From Triatoma infestans (taxonomy: Eukaryota; Arthropoda; Insecta; Hemiptera; Reduviidae), in contig JAAEAF010001522.1 of the NCBI GenBank assembly GCA_011037195.1, positions 1 through 64,000 of the forward strand: DNA of 64,000 nucleotides. The letters run 5' to 3'. The position numbers were made by a program, and so were the translations under genes. Within the stretch, counting starts at the first letter, position 1, and the number at the start of each line of letters is the position of its first letter. Under the pieces are notes generated by a model. The model was not told the DNA's origin. It ran no database searches and saw nothing but the letters and a program-made list of their open reading frames with translations. Below are positions 45,401-52,799 of this stretch, piece by piece.

Positions 45401-47553
45401 CTAATTCTAATTTATAAAAATGTAAGTAAATATTAAAATAGCGCGACTGCTTCACACAAGAATGCACAATCTTTTTTGAAGTAATCTAATATTGACTTGT
45501 AAAATTATTTAGAATTTTAATTATTAATAATTACCTTGAGCTTGCATAGTAGAAATAGTATTATTAGCTGAACACATGGGACTCTGTGGGGTTGACATAC
45601 CAACTTGCTAAAATAAAATAAAAAATTAAAAAAAAAAAAAACTCAATTCTCATTTATTATAGAAGTCAAATAAGGTCATCCCTAAGTTAATTCTAATTAT
45701 ATATAAATATATAAGTAGTTATATATAAATATAAAAGTGGAATTGCCTTTTTTCAGATGTAACAAACTTTTTTTGTATTTAATCAACCGGTATCTTTAAA
45801 CATACCTGTGGTACTTGCATTTGTTGCTGAATATTGGCAGTGTTTACTAATAGTGTCTGTTGCTGAACCTGCTGAGGTGAGGAAGCGACTGTCTGCTGTA
45901 GCTCCATACTGACTTGTTGCTGTTGCCCTTGCGAACTGGCAGCCACTACCTGTTGACCACCCGTTGTAACGGTTTGCTGAGCTGGACCTGAATTTTCCTG
46001 AGAGGCTGCACCAGTTCCTCCTGACTGCTGAGAAACTTGCTGCTGCTGTTGCATCTATCAAGAAAGAAAAAAACTGGCGAACTTTTCACTGTTCAAGAAT
46101 ATGCTGGTATTAAAAAAGACAAATCTAATAATAATTATAATTTTACCAATTGAACACACACTAATCTCTGAAAATGAAATGTATTAACAGGGAGGAAGAA
46201 TCACATCTTATGATCCAATAAAATCACTAATCCAAATTTTTTTTCTGGAATTCTGTTTTCAGAGGGAATAAGCATAAAATGAAACCAATTTTCAAAAATC
46301 ACATAATTCCCATAAGTTCAATACCAGATCGTTATAAAAAGTTGCGATATTTCAAATTAATCAGAAAAGAAACTACTTTTTATTTATTTTTATTCTAAAT
46401 TATCATCTTCTTTAGAACTTTACGCATTAAATGTTTTCTTCTATTTGTTTTGGCACCATTTGGGAAAGTCACTTAAAAAAGTTTTACCATTTGTGGCTTT
46501 TTAATTAGAATATTTATTTTGTCGATTGTTGAAGCAGTAGTTTAACTAAATAAAGTTAAATTTTCATTTGAGAGAAGGAATTGCAGTGTGATAGAAGCTT
46601 GTTGACAGAACACTATCATTGATTTTGCCACGATAAATGAACAAAATAAATCTAATGGGACTAGAGCACCAGTGTGGCTTGGCAAGGAAGAATCTAGAAA
46701 CAAAATGATCCTTACACTGTGAAATTAGTTCATCAAGTTCCTTGCTTCCCTTTGTCTCAGAAAAACAGTGTCCAATTTAAATCTTTCTAATGAGATTAAT
46801 CTGCATTAATTTAACTTAAAAAAAAAGACAGCATTTATTTCTCTCAATAATTTTGTGTTTTATATCTCTTTATCTTTTATAGGTAAAGCAATATGAGTGA
46901 ACTTGACACAAAATTCAAGAGGATTTAAAATAACACTATAATAATAATAACTATAACATAATATAAATGTGTAACATACATTTATATTACAAGTTATATA
47001 GATAAAAGTAAAATTCTTGAATAATGGGTAGGTGGAGGATTTTAATCACTGTGTGAGGAAAATGATTTCTCCGTATTAATTACTTACATCTATTAAATTA
47101 CTCTTTATATTTAAAGCTGGTCGAGTGGATTATAACTTACTAAATACATTAAATACTTTTTGTTAAAAGTTTATAAAGTATTTACTGTGTAATAAAATTA
47201 CGATTTAAAATGACTCTTCAATACAGCAATAAGTATGTAAATCTATATTTTTAACTGTCACCCACTTGTATTTGTTGATGTAGTCCCGCAGTACTAACAA
47301 TGAGTTGTTGCGGTTGTTGAGGTTGCTGTTGCTGTTGTTGTTGTTGTTGTTGCTGAGCCGACTGTTGCACCACTTGCTGCTGCTGGCCATCCATAACTGC
47401 TGCCGCCGTTTCCGCTATTGTTTTGCTCGCTGCTCTGCCCGGTTCTCCACCTCCCGCCGCTATCCTCACCTCACCCTCGGCCTTCTGATCCTCTTCCGCT
47501 CTACTGTCTAGCATGGGACGTGTCCGGGACACGTGGATATCCCGACTTTCTCC
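27175..47553 (-). CDS. ph: Polyhomeotic (PHC), Polycomb PRC1 subunit; 21 coding exons
   Basis: I join 21 exons on the - strand; total 3354 nt, all phases consistent, every junction GT-AG. From the exon at 47266-47553 the frame is open for 1117 codons plus stop. Met candidates are 47512-47514 and 47392-47394 (MDGQQQQVVQQ), and a still earlier exon is possible. Domains in order: a long Gln/Ala/Pro-rich region with polyQ runs; the HD1 motif VKPQVLTHVIEGYVIHE; an FCS zinc finger (CESC, then RFCNVSC); LDTPLTPFNKKDW; and a C-terminal SAM domain (DFIRKLPGC, then LLLLKEDHLMSAMSMKLGP). Polyhomeotic sits in nuclear PRC1. Its SAM polymerises to compact Polycomb chromatin, and the FCS finger binds nucleic acid. 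Many exons are 73-160 bp. The N-terminal homology and the promoter were not located. Confidence 0.9.
27893..28042 (-). CDS. ph: ph exon 20
   Basis: EMNADTNDSATSGGLESASS through TNPVKWT. The final KWT plus VSDV of the next exon forms the start of the SAM fold. 50 codons, phase 0 at both ends. Confidence 0.9.
28338..28434 (-). CDS. ph: ph exon 19
   Basis: ANGVSGKKKGTSEEKTEKAL through NKKDW. The donor must be GTTCGT: the alternative GTAGAT 36 nt further on breaks the phase with exon 20. Confidence 0.85.
28893..29213. mobile_element. Palindromic MITE in a ph intron
   Basis: The ends GCCTAAAGCGGCCTCTACAC and its mirror GTGTAGAGGCCGCTTATTAG are inverted. Pairing continues inward through AATATTGTCAATATCAGTAT and ACTCGTGCTAA to the middle, so without the nested insert the ~220-bp element is almost one hairpin. 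There is no ORF; the target-site duplication is unclear. Confidence 0.8.
28972..29059 (+). mobile_element. 88-bp truncated retroposon nested in the MITE
   Basis: It is flanked by the exact 12-bp direct repeat ACTCGTGCTAAC (28960-28971 and 29060-29071), which interrupts the palindrome. The insert ends GAAATAAAGCATTATTATTA, an (ATT)n tail with an AATAAA signal, as in 5'-truncated LINE insertions. Confidence 0.8.
29335..29545 (+). pseudogene. Possible LINE remnant (RT piece fused to C-terminal zinc knuckle)
   Basis: The frame shows NTDFRQGCCSDPILLTFLS, like an RT GxxQGxxxSPxLF motif, soon followed by LCVKCKEEEGG and TCPI, like a LINE C-terminal knuckle. The parts normally between them are missing. 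Confidence 0.3.
29665..29862 (+). mobile_element. SINE in a ph intron
   Basis: GGATTAGCTCATTGGCAGCG (A box), GGGTTCGAGTCC (B box, ~29720), CTTCCTAGGAGCCTCTACAC and GAGAAGGCTCTAGGCGTCAA, then an A-rich tail at ~29846. Confidence 0.75.
30084..30234 (-). CDS. ph: ph exon 18: FCS zinc finger
   Basis: KKTNVETPPSTAAAGRGPTG, then KCESC and RFCNVSCLNR. The four Cys residues of the FCS finger (CxxC ... FCxxxC) are all present; it is a nucleic-acid-binding module in this family. Confidence 0.9.
30312..30355. repeat. Perfect 19-bp inverted repeat, 6-nt loop
   Basis: TATAAACTATTTTCAGTAT (30312-30330) and its exact complement (30337-30355) lie in the intron between ph exons 17 and 18. Confidence 0.85.
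30481..30597 (-). CDS. ph: ph exon 17
   Basis: SEPFPINRGSLLTEMAKTVK through LDADEPP. The motif EPFPI right after HD1 is conserved in PHC proteins. Confidence 0.9.
30682..31266 (-). CDS. ph: ph exon 16: Pro/Gln-rich region and HD1
   Basis: The largest exon (585 nt). A Pro-rich start, Thr/Pro/Gln-rich middle and polyQ run (CAA repeats, ~30835-30865) precede KAMVKPQVLTHVIEGYVIHE, the conserved HD1 motif. Confidence 0.95.
31317..31358. repeat. Perfect 19-bp inverted repeat, 4-nt loop
   Basis: TGTTATGTATTATTTATAT (31317-31335) pairs with 31340-31358, in the intron just upstream of ph exon 16. Confidence 0.85.
31416..31491 (-). CDS. ph: ph exon 15
   Basis: EAQQAMITQETPQVVTVSLA to PTQEN, phase 0 in, 1 out. 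Confidence 0.85.
31630..32335 (+). repeat. AT-rich dispersed repeat copy, left part
   Basis: It has the family's landmarks: GAAAATCGCGAAAACTGAAA, TTCAGTAAAAACGCA and ATTCCGG, and a second, partly tandem unit from ~31990. It breaks off at the LINE insertion; the missing end is at 35140. Confidence 0.6.
32335..35130 (+). mobile_element. Decayed non-LTR retrotransposon with RNase H, I/LOA-type, in a ph intron
   Basis: The + strand reads, in broken frames: a linker ending YNKEIKKALNSWRKYCEE (~32490), RT pieces (DWKLATLIMRPNKVRWTINK at ~32760; later ALEAKYLGVYLTADLLEIK and WIYTRIIRPMITYGSVAWW at 33680-33880), an RNase H start SAWYTDGFKTPVGVEARVFG (~34260), and a C-terminal knuckle CRFCKTEEATPVHILSEC (~34898). 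There are many stops. The order and the RNase H point to the I/LOA/Outcast side of the Jockey superfamily. It splits a copy of the AT-rich dispersed repeat. Confidence 0.75.
33620..33946 (+). pseudogene. LINE RT C-terminal piece
   Basis: The longest open piece of the element: 108 codons covering the RT thumb region, with LEAKYLGVYL and RPMITYGSVAWW. It stops at 33946 before the RNase H part. Confidence 0.65.
35140..35470 (+). repeat. AT-rich dispersed repeat copy, right part (after LINE insertion)
   Basis: Continues the family consensus from GTCGGATCCCCTGG through GTTTGAACTTTCTGCGATTT and ATGTTTCCGGTGTAAACTCG to AGGAGTAAGAGAAAGTAAAA. Confidence 0.6.
35605..35690 (-). CDS. ph: ph exon 14
   Basis: The acceptor AACATTGCAG precedes ITMSTPGVPVHSPKDVSQIQ, which continues to DEKTLM. 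The phases fit both neighbours. The donor is the unusual GTTCGT, as in exon 19. Confidence 0.75.
36590..37125 (+). repeat. AT-rich dispersed repeat copy
   Basis: It contains GAGCCGATTTCGAGAAAATC, CAGTAAAGTCGCACTTCCGG, TCGTATTCGGGGAGTCC and ATTTCCGGTTGAAACTCAAT in consensus order. It overlaps no exon. Confidence 0.65.
37543..37700 (-). CDS. ph: ph exon 13
   Basis: MIITSQGTLMPQTVGQASQT through a Gln/Ala helix-like stretch to PKPPPLM. The acceptor TTTGGACAG is chosen because only it keeps the phase. Confidence 0.85.
37912..38039 (-). CDS. ph: ph exon 12
   Basis: NKLRSKIMTKSIPIQKLDAQ through QHAQHAQAQNT. Phase 0 in, 2 out. Confidence 0.8.
38229..38377 (-). CDS. ph: ph exon 11
   Basis: SVGVANKPELKGQNTPQVSR through TTAQIIQKQP. 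Phase 1 in, 0 out. Confidence 0.85.
38729..38955 (+). mobile_element. SINE in a ph intron, near full length
   Basis: The head AAGCTAAGTGGTTAGCGTAC, a degenerate B box CCCAGGTTCCAGC, a body with TTCTTCCCAGGAGCCTTTAC, the CTGTCCGATGATGGACAG hairpin and the tail ATAGATGTTGACGCGCCTTA plus an A run. Confidence 0.75.
39505..39556 (+). repeat. SINE/LINE-type 3' tail
   Basis: AGCGCTAACGGCCATCGCAG and TGATGCGCTTAAAAAAAAA resemble the SINE tail. The preceding ~300 bp does not match the SINE body, so it may be the tail of the partner LINE or another SINE family. Confidence 0.35.
39735..40240 (+). repeat. AT-rich dispersed repeat copy
   Basis: Landmarks: ACTAATAGTTTGGACAACAT, CAGATCCCTTGAAGATACCC, CAAGTTTGAATTTTCTACCA and CGAAAATCTGACGGGATTAC. 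It ends ~25 bp before ph exon 10. Confidence 0.55.
40264..40372 (-). CDS. ph: ph exon 10
   Basis: VINAQTPIFIRGPHQDQPMF through QQSIQQQQQT. The pattern QTPIFIRG is typical of PHC proteins. Confidence 0.9.
40460..40567 (-). CDS. ph: ph exon 9
   Basis: YTTCQNRSINNNGQVQLSPW through LWTPHHPQ. Donor GTCGGT. Only ~87 nt separates it from exon 10, a very short intron. Confidence 0.8.
40699..40818 (-). CDS. ph: ph exon 8
   Basis: TQQVKSGQNSTNSVQSSLAL through LHHLISPIQ. 40 codons, phase 0 both ends. Confidence 0.85.
40930..41066 (-). CDS. ph: ph exon 7
   Basis: SFPSYATIPTTTNQTLVIGS through STQQKQEIQK. Phase 1 in, 0 out. Confidence 0.85.
41590..41674 (-). CDS. ph: ph exon 6
   Basis: VITAGKPFQSNQINAHVLGK to PVLAGTQQ. 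Phase 0 in, 1 out. Confidence 0.85.
42693..42905 (-). pseudogene. Retroelement ORF remnant (70 codons)
   Basis: The frame has VRGLWFGSRGTIPRMTLDFF and SIGESVIIDSLGIINHHIYG, a pattern I associate with the C-terminal end of LINE-type ORFs (GxRGxxP ... I...HH.Y). It is an isolated fragment in the ~3.2-kb ph intron. Confidence 0.4.
42960..43260 (+). pseudogene. Possible LINE C-terminal remnant
   Basis: The + strand reads LKDSGTVNWTKHARNREEWK, like the W..x.A.NR..W end of LINE RT-C-terminal domains. It is followed by A-rich sequence at ~43257. Confidence 0.3.
43300..44880. other. ph intron, rest; no gene
   Basis: AT-rich. 44100-44280 holds a partial inverted repeat with CGACGTTT / CGAAACGTCGG, possibly a degraded PLE or MITE end. 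Confidence 0.4.
44889..45023 (-). CDS. ph: ph exon 5
   Basis: VQVLQQPVQNAYVQQLYNAQ through INPTGSIQ. The LYNAQGQMLM stretch is characteristic of arthropod polyhomeotic. Confidence 0.9.
45221..45297 (-). CDS. ph: ph exon 4
   Basis: SITQPVPANTPAPQLQQVSD to WNAGR. Phase 1 in, 0 out. Confidence 0.8.
45535..45607 (-). CDS. ph: ph exon 3
   Basis: QVGMSTPQSPMCSANNTIST to MQAQ plus one base. It is the shortest coding exon (73 nt). Confidence 0.8.
45806..46054 (-). CDS. ph: ph exon 2
   Basis: MQQQQQVSQQSGGTGAASQE through IQQQMQVPQ. 83 codons, phase 0 at both ends. Confidence 0.85.
46055..47265. other. ph intron between the first two coding exons; no gene
   Basis: AT-rich with no ORF or repeat I can place. 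Confidence 0.4.
47266..47553 (-). CDS. ph: ph first recognised coding exon
   Basis: After the acceptor TTTGTTTAG the frame reads GESRDIHVSRTRP, then M-L-D (47514), an Ala/Gly/Glu-rich part, and MDGQQQQVVQQSAQ (47394) with a polyQ run. It ends HQQIQ before GTGGGT. GC content is higher than in the other exons. Which Met is used is open. Confidence 0.75.
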
Positions 47554-49130
47554 CTAAACAAACCCAGTATACATATGTTAGATAAATTATTAAAATAAGA
47601 TCCCAATGAATGAATTCACCACGCTTCTAATAATTTCTTAAAGCAATTTATTAGTTAATTGTATCTGGAGTCAATCTAGAATCAGATAAATATACGAATT
47701 TTCATCTGCTCGTCCAGTTTTTTACAGATTACTTTAGAATTTGTTTTAATGTACATCCAAAACCTTCATTGAGTCTACTACACAATATCTCGGTGAATTT
47801 GGACCAGATTCCCTAGCAATGCAGTATTCAAGACCAATAATTTTTATAGTTATATACACTTATTTCACCAATAATTTTATATTTCTAAAGTAACAGGTTT
47901 ACTGATAATATTTCAAGAACTGAGCATATTGTGGAGAGGGAAGTCAATATTATACAATGGCATATTTCATTAATGAATAAAGCCAGGTAATAAAATTTCA
48001 GTGGATGTTTCGATTTGTAATATAGTTAGAGTTATGTTTAAGTTCCAATTCTATATATGAATGTTTAAGAAGAGAAAGGAAAGAAAAACGAAGAGGATTT
48101 GATTAACAAATTGATTATAATTAACAATCCAAAGAAAAAAAAATCTGAAAATAATGGGGATATTCTTCTTATTCTAGAAACTTTACCATGTGCAGATTAT
48201 ACGGGATAAACTTACAGTTTTCCATCATGATTAACAAGGGGAGATACTACCAAAAAATTTCTACGTGATATTTAAAAAAACAAAAAAAAATAACATTGGT
48301 AATGGATTTTTTTGCTTTTTAGTCAAATGACAAATTGTTGGTAGTAACGTGTAAAAATAGCAGCAGGCCTCAATTTTAAGGAGACTGGGCCGGGTGAAGC
48401 CACATTAGCAGAATTGCTGCCAAGCGGTAAGAGCAGGGCGATGAAAAGAAGAGGGTGTCATTCCCCTTGGCTGATAATCAATTTCAGCCCTTGCTATACC
48501 ACACCAGCTGACTACCGTCAGGATCTGTCCAAGAAAAATGTTCATTAAAGGGAAATTAGAAGACTTTTTTTAAGAGCTTCACAGGATCGTTAATTTAGCA
48601 CATCGAGATGGTCATATGTAAAATGATTAATCATACATTAATTGTTATATATTAACTATTATAAATTAACTGTTATACGTATAATATAATAAATGTTCAT
48701 CAATTTGTACTCAAAAGCATATAGATATTGTCCTTGCTGAGCTTCAGATAAAAGATCTGCATATAATTATTGCTTTCTTTTCCTTTTCTAGTTAATGAAC
48801 CAATGTTAGTAAAAATCAAATAAATATGTTTGAAAACATTTTAGTTTTATACTGAAATAAACTATCAACTTGGAACAAAAAGAGAATATTCAACAAAGCA
48901 TGATTCAACGGGTATCGAACAAATAATTGTTATTTTAGGTGTCTATTTCTAAATAAACAAAAGTTCATCACTAAAAAAAACAAAACTAAAAGTTCCATTA
49001 TATATAAAAGAAATAATAATCTTCACTTTCTCTTTCTGCCATAAAACAAGTTACTTGCATCATGTTATGTTTTCGAATTTGAGGTTTGACCTGAATTATG
49101 TTTGAAATTCCTCTGAATATGAAAAATAAG
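47554..49130. other. Upstream of the first ph coding exon; no gene
   Basis: AT-rich. 48360-48540 is GC-richer (AGACTGGGCCGGGTGAAGCC) and may be a fragment of some element; I cannot name it. Confidence 0.4.
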
Positions 49131-49400
49131 CTAAAAATAAATCTGCTTTGAAACACCCACACATCTTTCACTTATTGTAACTGACAAAATTATAATTGAC
49201 AAATTTTCTTCAAACTTATAATTTTTAGTAAATATTTAGTTGCCTTACAGTGTTACCAATGGAGAACACTCTAAACTTAATAAAACTATCTGTTTGAGAA
49301 AAGCGTGACCTACCACCCCCAGCTTCCCAAAATCAATTTTCTAAGAAAAAAGTTAGAAACAAATGTTTTGTGTATCTGCAAGTACAATTTAATAATTTAA
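49130..49400 (+). repeat. AT-rich dispersed repeat, 5' part only
   Basis: GAAACACCCACACATCTTTC, ATTATAATTGACAAATTTTC and TTCAAACTTATAATTTTTAG match the start of the family. Confidence 0.5.
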
Positions 49401-50352
49401 TATAATAGCTTCACTTCTAAATAAAAATATGTTTCCGCTTTCAACAAACTTATTCAAATCTTGTGAAGCAAGTTATAAATTTTATCAAGTCTACCCAAAC
49501 TCAAGTTATATATACAACCATAGCATACTTATATACAACCAACAAGTGTGAGTGTAACTGAAATATTACGTTGAAGTGAACTGTCTAAACGAACTTGGTG
49601 TATTTGCTCTGACGTTGGATGAAAATCCGAATCCGGTCAGGAACAATATAAATATGCAAGTTAGTTTAACCATAGCTAAAGCGATATAGCTGCAGAGTAA
49701 ATCATCTAAGGAGAGTGATTGTTTTTCATTGATTTACCATGTGTGTTATAAAGTAAAAAGTAAGCATAACCCGTAAAAAATCGTGATATCTCAGCAACCA
49801 ATCCTTACAGCTTATTTACTTGCCTAGAATTCATCTCTGAGCTGCAAATTGTAAAAAGTTGGCTTAATAATCAATTTCCGATATATTTTGAGGCATTCCT
49901 GCAGTCAGTATTTTTAAAAGATTAATTATTAACAAAATAAACAATGTTTGGTATGATAAAAATAGTATAACATACAAGCGAAAATATATTTAAATAAATG
50001 CCATTTTAACTTTTACTTTTATTAGAACGTATTACAACTACTAAAAATATCAGCAGAACCCACACGATTATAAAACAGACCAATTTTTCTAAAATTTGAA
50101 TAAGCTGGAATGTTACTCATTTGCCCTAACATTAGTACAGGAGTGGTGGGCATATATCTGCTGGCCCAAGACAGGTATACCAGACTACGTTGCAGTCTAG
50201 AAATGGCAATAACATGAAATAAACGAAATAAAATTTGAAATCTAACAACATAGTTTCTCTGAACCGCTAAATTCAATGTTTCAAATTAAAATAAAATCCT
50301 TAAGGAACAATCTAAAAAAGGGATATGCATGCTACGACGGATAGATAAAATA

Positions 50353-50690
50353 TCAGATAACATAAAATCGTTGTAGTCGCTTTGAAGATAATTCCAAACA
50401 AACATTGTTCAAATTTGGAATCCTTGCAATACTTCTAATGTTGTTGTGGTGGTTGGTTCCGCAGAGCTGCAAAGCATCAGAGATATTTTCCGTGGTAGCC
50501 TGCTTCATTTTGTGGTCATCGACCGGTTTCATAAAAACTGAATTTGCTCTGTGCAAGTCTGTGTTGTCACACTGTCTGAAAAAACGCATCCTGAAGATGG
50601 GCGAACGCCCGAAACCGGTCGATGACCACAAAATGAAGCAGGCTACCACGGAAAATGTCTCTGATGTTTCTAATGTTCTTTAATATTATA
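50353..50690. repeat. Palindromic PLE 5' module with ORF start
   Basis: The - strand arm (50353-50510) holds ATG plus an open frame MKQATTENISDALQLCGTNH ... SSKRLQRFYVI. The + arm (50534-50690) holds leader, hammerhead-like motif and the first ~20 codons. The left arm's leader is cut within the motif at 50530, so the palindrome is asymmetric. Confidence 0.8.
50587..50624 (+). ncRNA. Hammerhead-like ribozyme motif, apparently intact
   Basis: It has all parts of the motif at 7229-7266: CATC, CTGAAGA, T, the GGGC-GAAC-GCCC hairpin, GAA, ACCGGT, C, GATG. The predicted cut after C50620 would leave an RNA whose first ATG (50633) is 12 nt from the new 5' end. Confidence 0.6.
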
Positions 50691-50959
50691 AAGGCGATGG
50701 AACCATACATATACTGAAGTGGTGTTTAGAACTCAACGTTCCACTCATCCTCCACCACCACCTGAACATGAAGTTTCCTCGACAAATGTTTCAAATGAAA
50801 GTTTTTGTTTTTTCTCCCTCTGACTTTGGCCATTCTGCCTTCTGTGCCTGCGGCCCAGTATAAAATTTTTGGCTGCACTGGCGATTGATGCTGTTCGTTT
50901 AGCTGGATATCCAGAGGTGAGGACTAAGTTGGAGCGTTTTTCGAGAAAACACGAATAAC

Positions 50960-51790
50960 TGAAGAAAAAATCAGATGTGAAACACTCACATGACTCTCTG
51001 TAACTTCAATTTACATACTTATAATTGACAAAGTCTCTTCAAACTTATAATTTTTGTTTGTCTTTAATTAGAATTTTGACAACATATTTAATTCTAATTT
51101 ATATTACTTAGCTGTAAGAATTGTATAATAAACTTTGCATACTTTAGATATAGACATTGCTACTCTCCCAATGAAATGCCTTAAATGAATTTTCCCAGAG
51201 AAATATTTCAAATAAAAGTTGTAGCTCTTGGTAGATGTAGTTAATATAACAAATTCAATAAAAATCGTTGAAGCCGTTTTCAATAAATTGTCAAATAACA
51301 AAAATCCATTCAATAAAGTGATACTTCCGGTTGAGGATTTTTGGCAAGTAAGTTCCTATCAGGTCCCATGGTGGTACTCAAATTGAATGCCAAGTATTAA
51401 CGTCCTGCGATGTTTCGTTTTCGAGCTATGCTGTTGACATACTTACTAGGAGTAGGGGAAAGTAAAAAACATTCAGTAAAGTCATATTCCAATTAATGGA
51501 TTTTGTCCAAAAACTTGGTCAAATTTAGTGATGATGACTAGAATGAAAATAATGTTTGTGCTGCCTGCGTTTTTTAATTTTTGAGATACTTGTTCATACA
51601 CAAACGCAAAAACATATACATACATATAAAATGTTTATCAAATATAACAATATTCATATATATACCATTCGCTAAAAACATTTTTTCGTACTCGGTGGAC
51701 CTCAAAATTTGTATTTCCGGTGAAAACTTAATTTCCTAAATTTGACACGCTTTAAGAGAAAGTAAAAAAAAAAAAAAAAAATCATAATTT
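50960..51790 (+). repeat. AT-rich dispersed repeat, the fullest copy
   Basis: Runs from GAAACACTCACATGACTCTC through TTGACAACATATTTAATTCT, AATATTTCAAATAAAAGTTG, ATACTTCCGGTTGAGGATTT and TTTTTTCGTACTCGGTGGAC to AGAGAAAGTAAAAA plus an A run. No ORF. Confidence 0.7.
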
Positions 51791-52329
51791 GATAAATATT
51801 TTACGCTAAGTTACAGAATTTTTAAATAGAGAACTATAATGACATGTTCAGTCCAAAGACGCTCAACTTTAGAAATTTTTTTCAGATATAATTATGAGAG
51901 ATTTATTCGGTAGGATAAAAGAACTTTTCTGACGATGCACACCAACACCAGGGCTGATTTGGCTGGAAGAGGTAAGATTATATAGGTAGGCGCACCATCA
52001 GATTGGGAGACAGGGTGGGAGTGAGTGAATAAGCACTGACTATGGAGGAGATGGATGTGATCCCTTTTCTTATTATAGTGTTCAGCTGGAAGCAACCCAT
52101 AACTACATCGTGCGGTCGTCAGGTAGAGAGGAATGCCAGACTGTGTGTATTACATACACTGTCCTGGTTTGACCCATCCTTACTACTCTAACAAAACTTC
52201 ACATTTTAATTTCATTTATTTCCCTTATTGCATTATGATTATCTCATGCCAATTTATTAATAGTATTTATTAGATAAAAAATTAAAAGAGAAAAATAATA
52301 ATAATAATCTGGTATGAAACAAAGAACAT

Positions 52330-52745
52330 TCCCTTACTAAGTTTCTCAATTTCCAACTGAACTCTACAGCACCACTAGAAGCCCTTAAAATCAATTTTCC
52401 TGAAAAAATAGTGCATATAATATTGGCCTATATGTGAAAAAGAAACACACTGTTGAAGCTGTTTTCGAGGAAAACCGAAAAGCTCGAGAGCAACTATTCA
52501 GTAAAGCTGATTGACAAATTTTGTCCGAACCTTCATGTCGGATCTCTTAAGTGATATCTAAGCGAATACCACATTTGAACTTTCTCTACTTCTTTCTTTT
52601 GGTGTTTATGCATTCTTTCTCACTCTCTCTCTCAGTCACGCCACACATATAAACACAGAGTATTGGCAAAAACCATTGTTTCGTACTCGGGAGGTAATTG
52701 ACAAAAATTCAATTTCGAAAATCGAATACGATCGCAGCCAATACG
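52330..52745 (+). repeat. AT-rich dispersed repeat copy
   Basis: Landmarks: GAAGCTGTTTTCGAGGAAAA, TTCAGTAAAGCTGATTG, ATGTCGGATCTCTTAAGTGA and TTTCGTACTCGGGAGG. Confidence 0.6.
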
Positions 52746-52799
52746 AGATGGCTGGAGTGGTATTCCCAAGAATTATCGAGAAGGTCGGATTATTAGAAA

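Noticed and set aside
47305..47511. Leu-rich + strand ORF
   Set aside because: Antisense of polyQ codons in the first ph exon.
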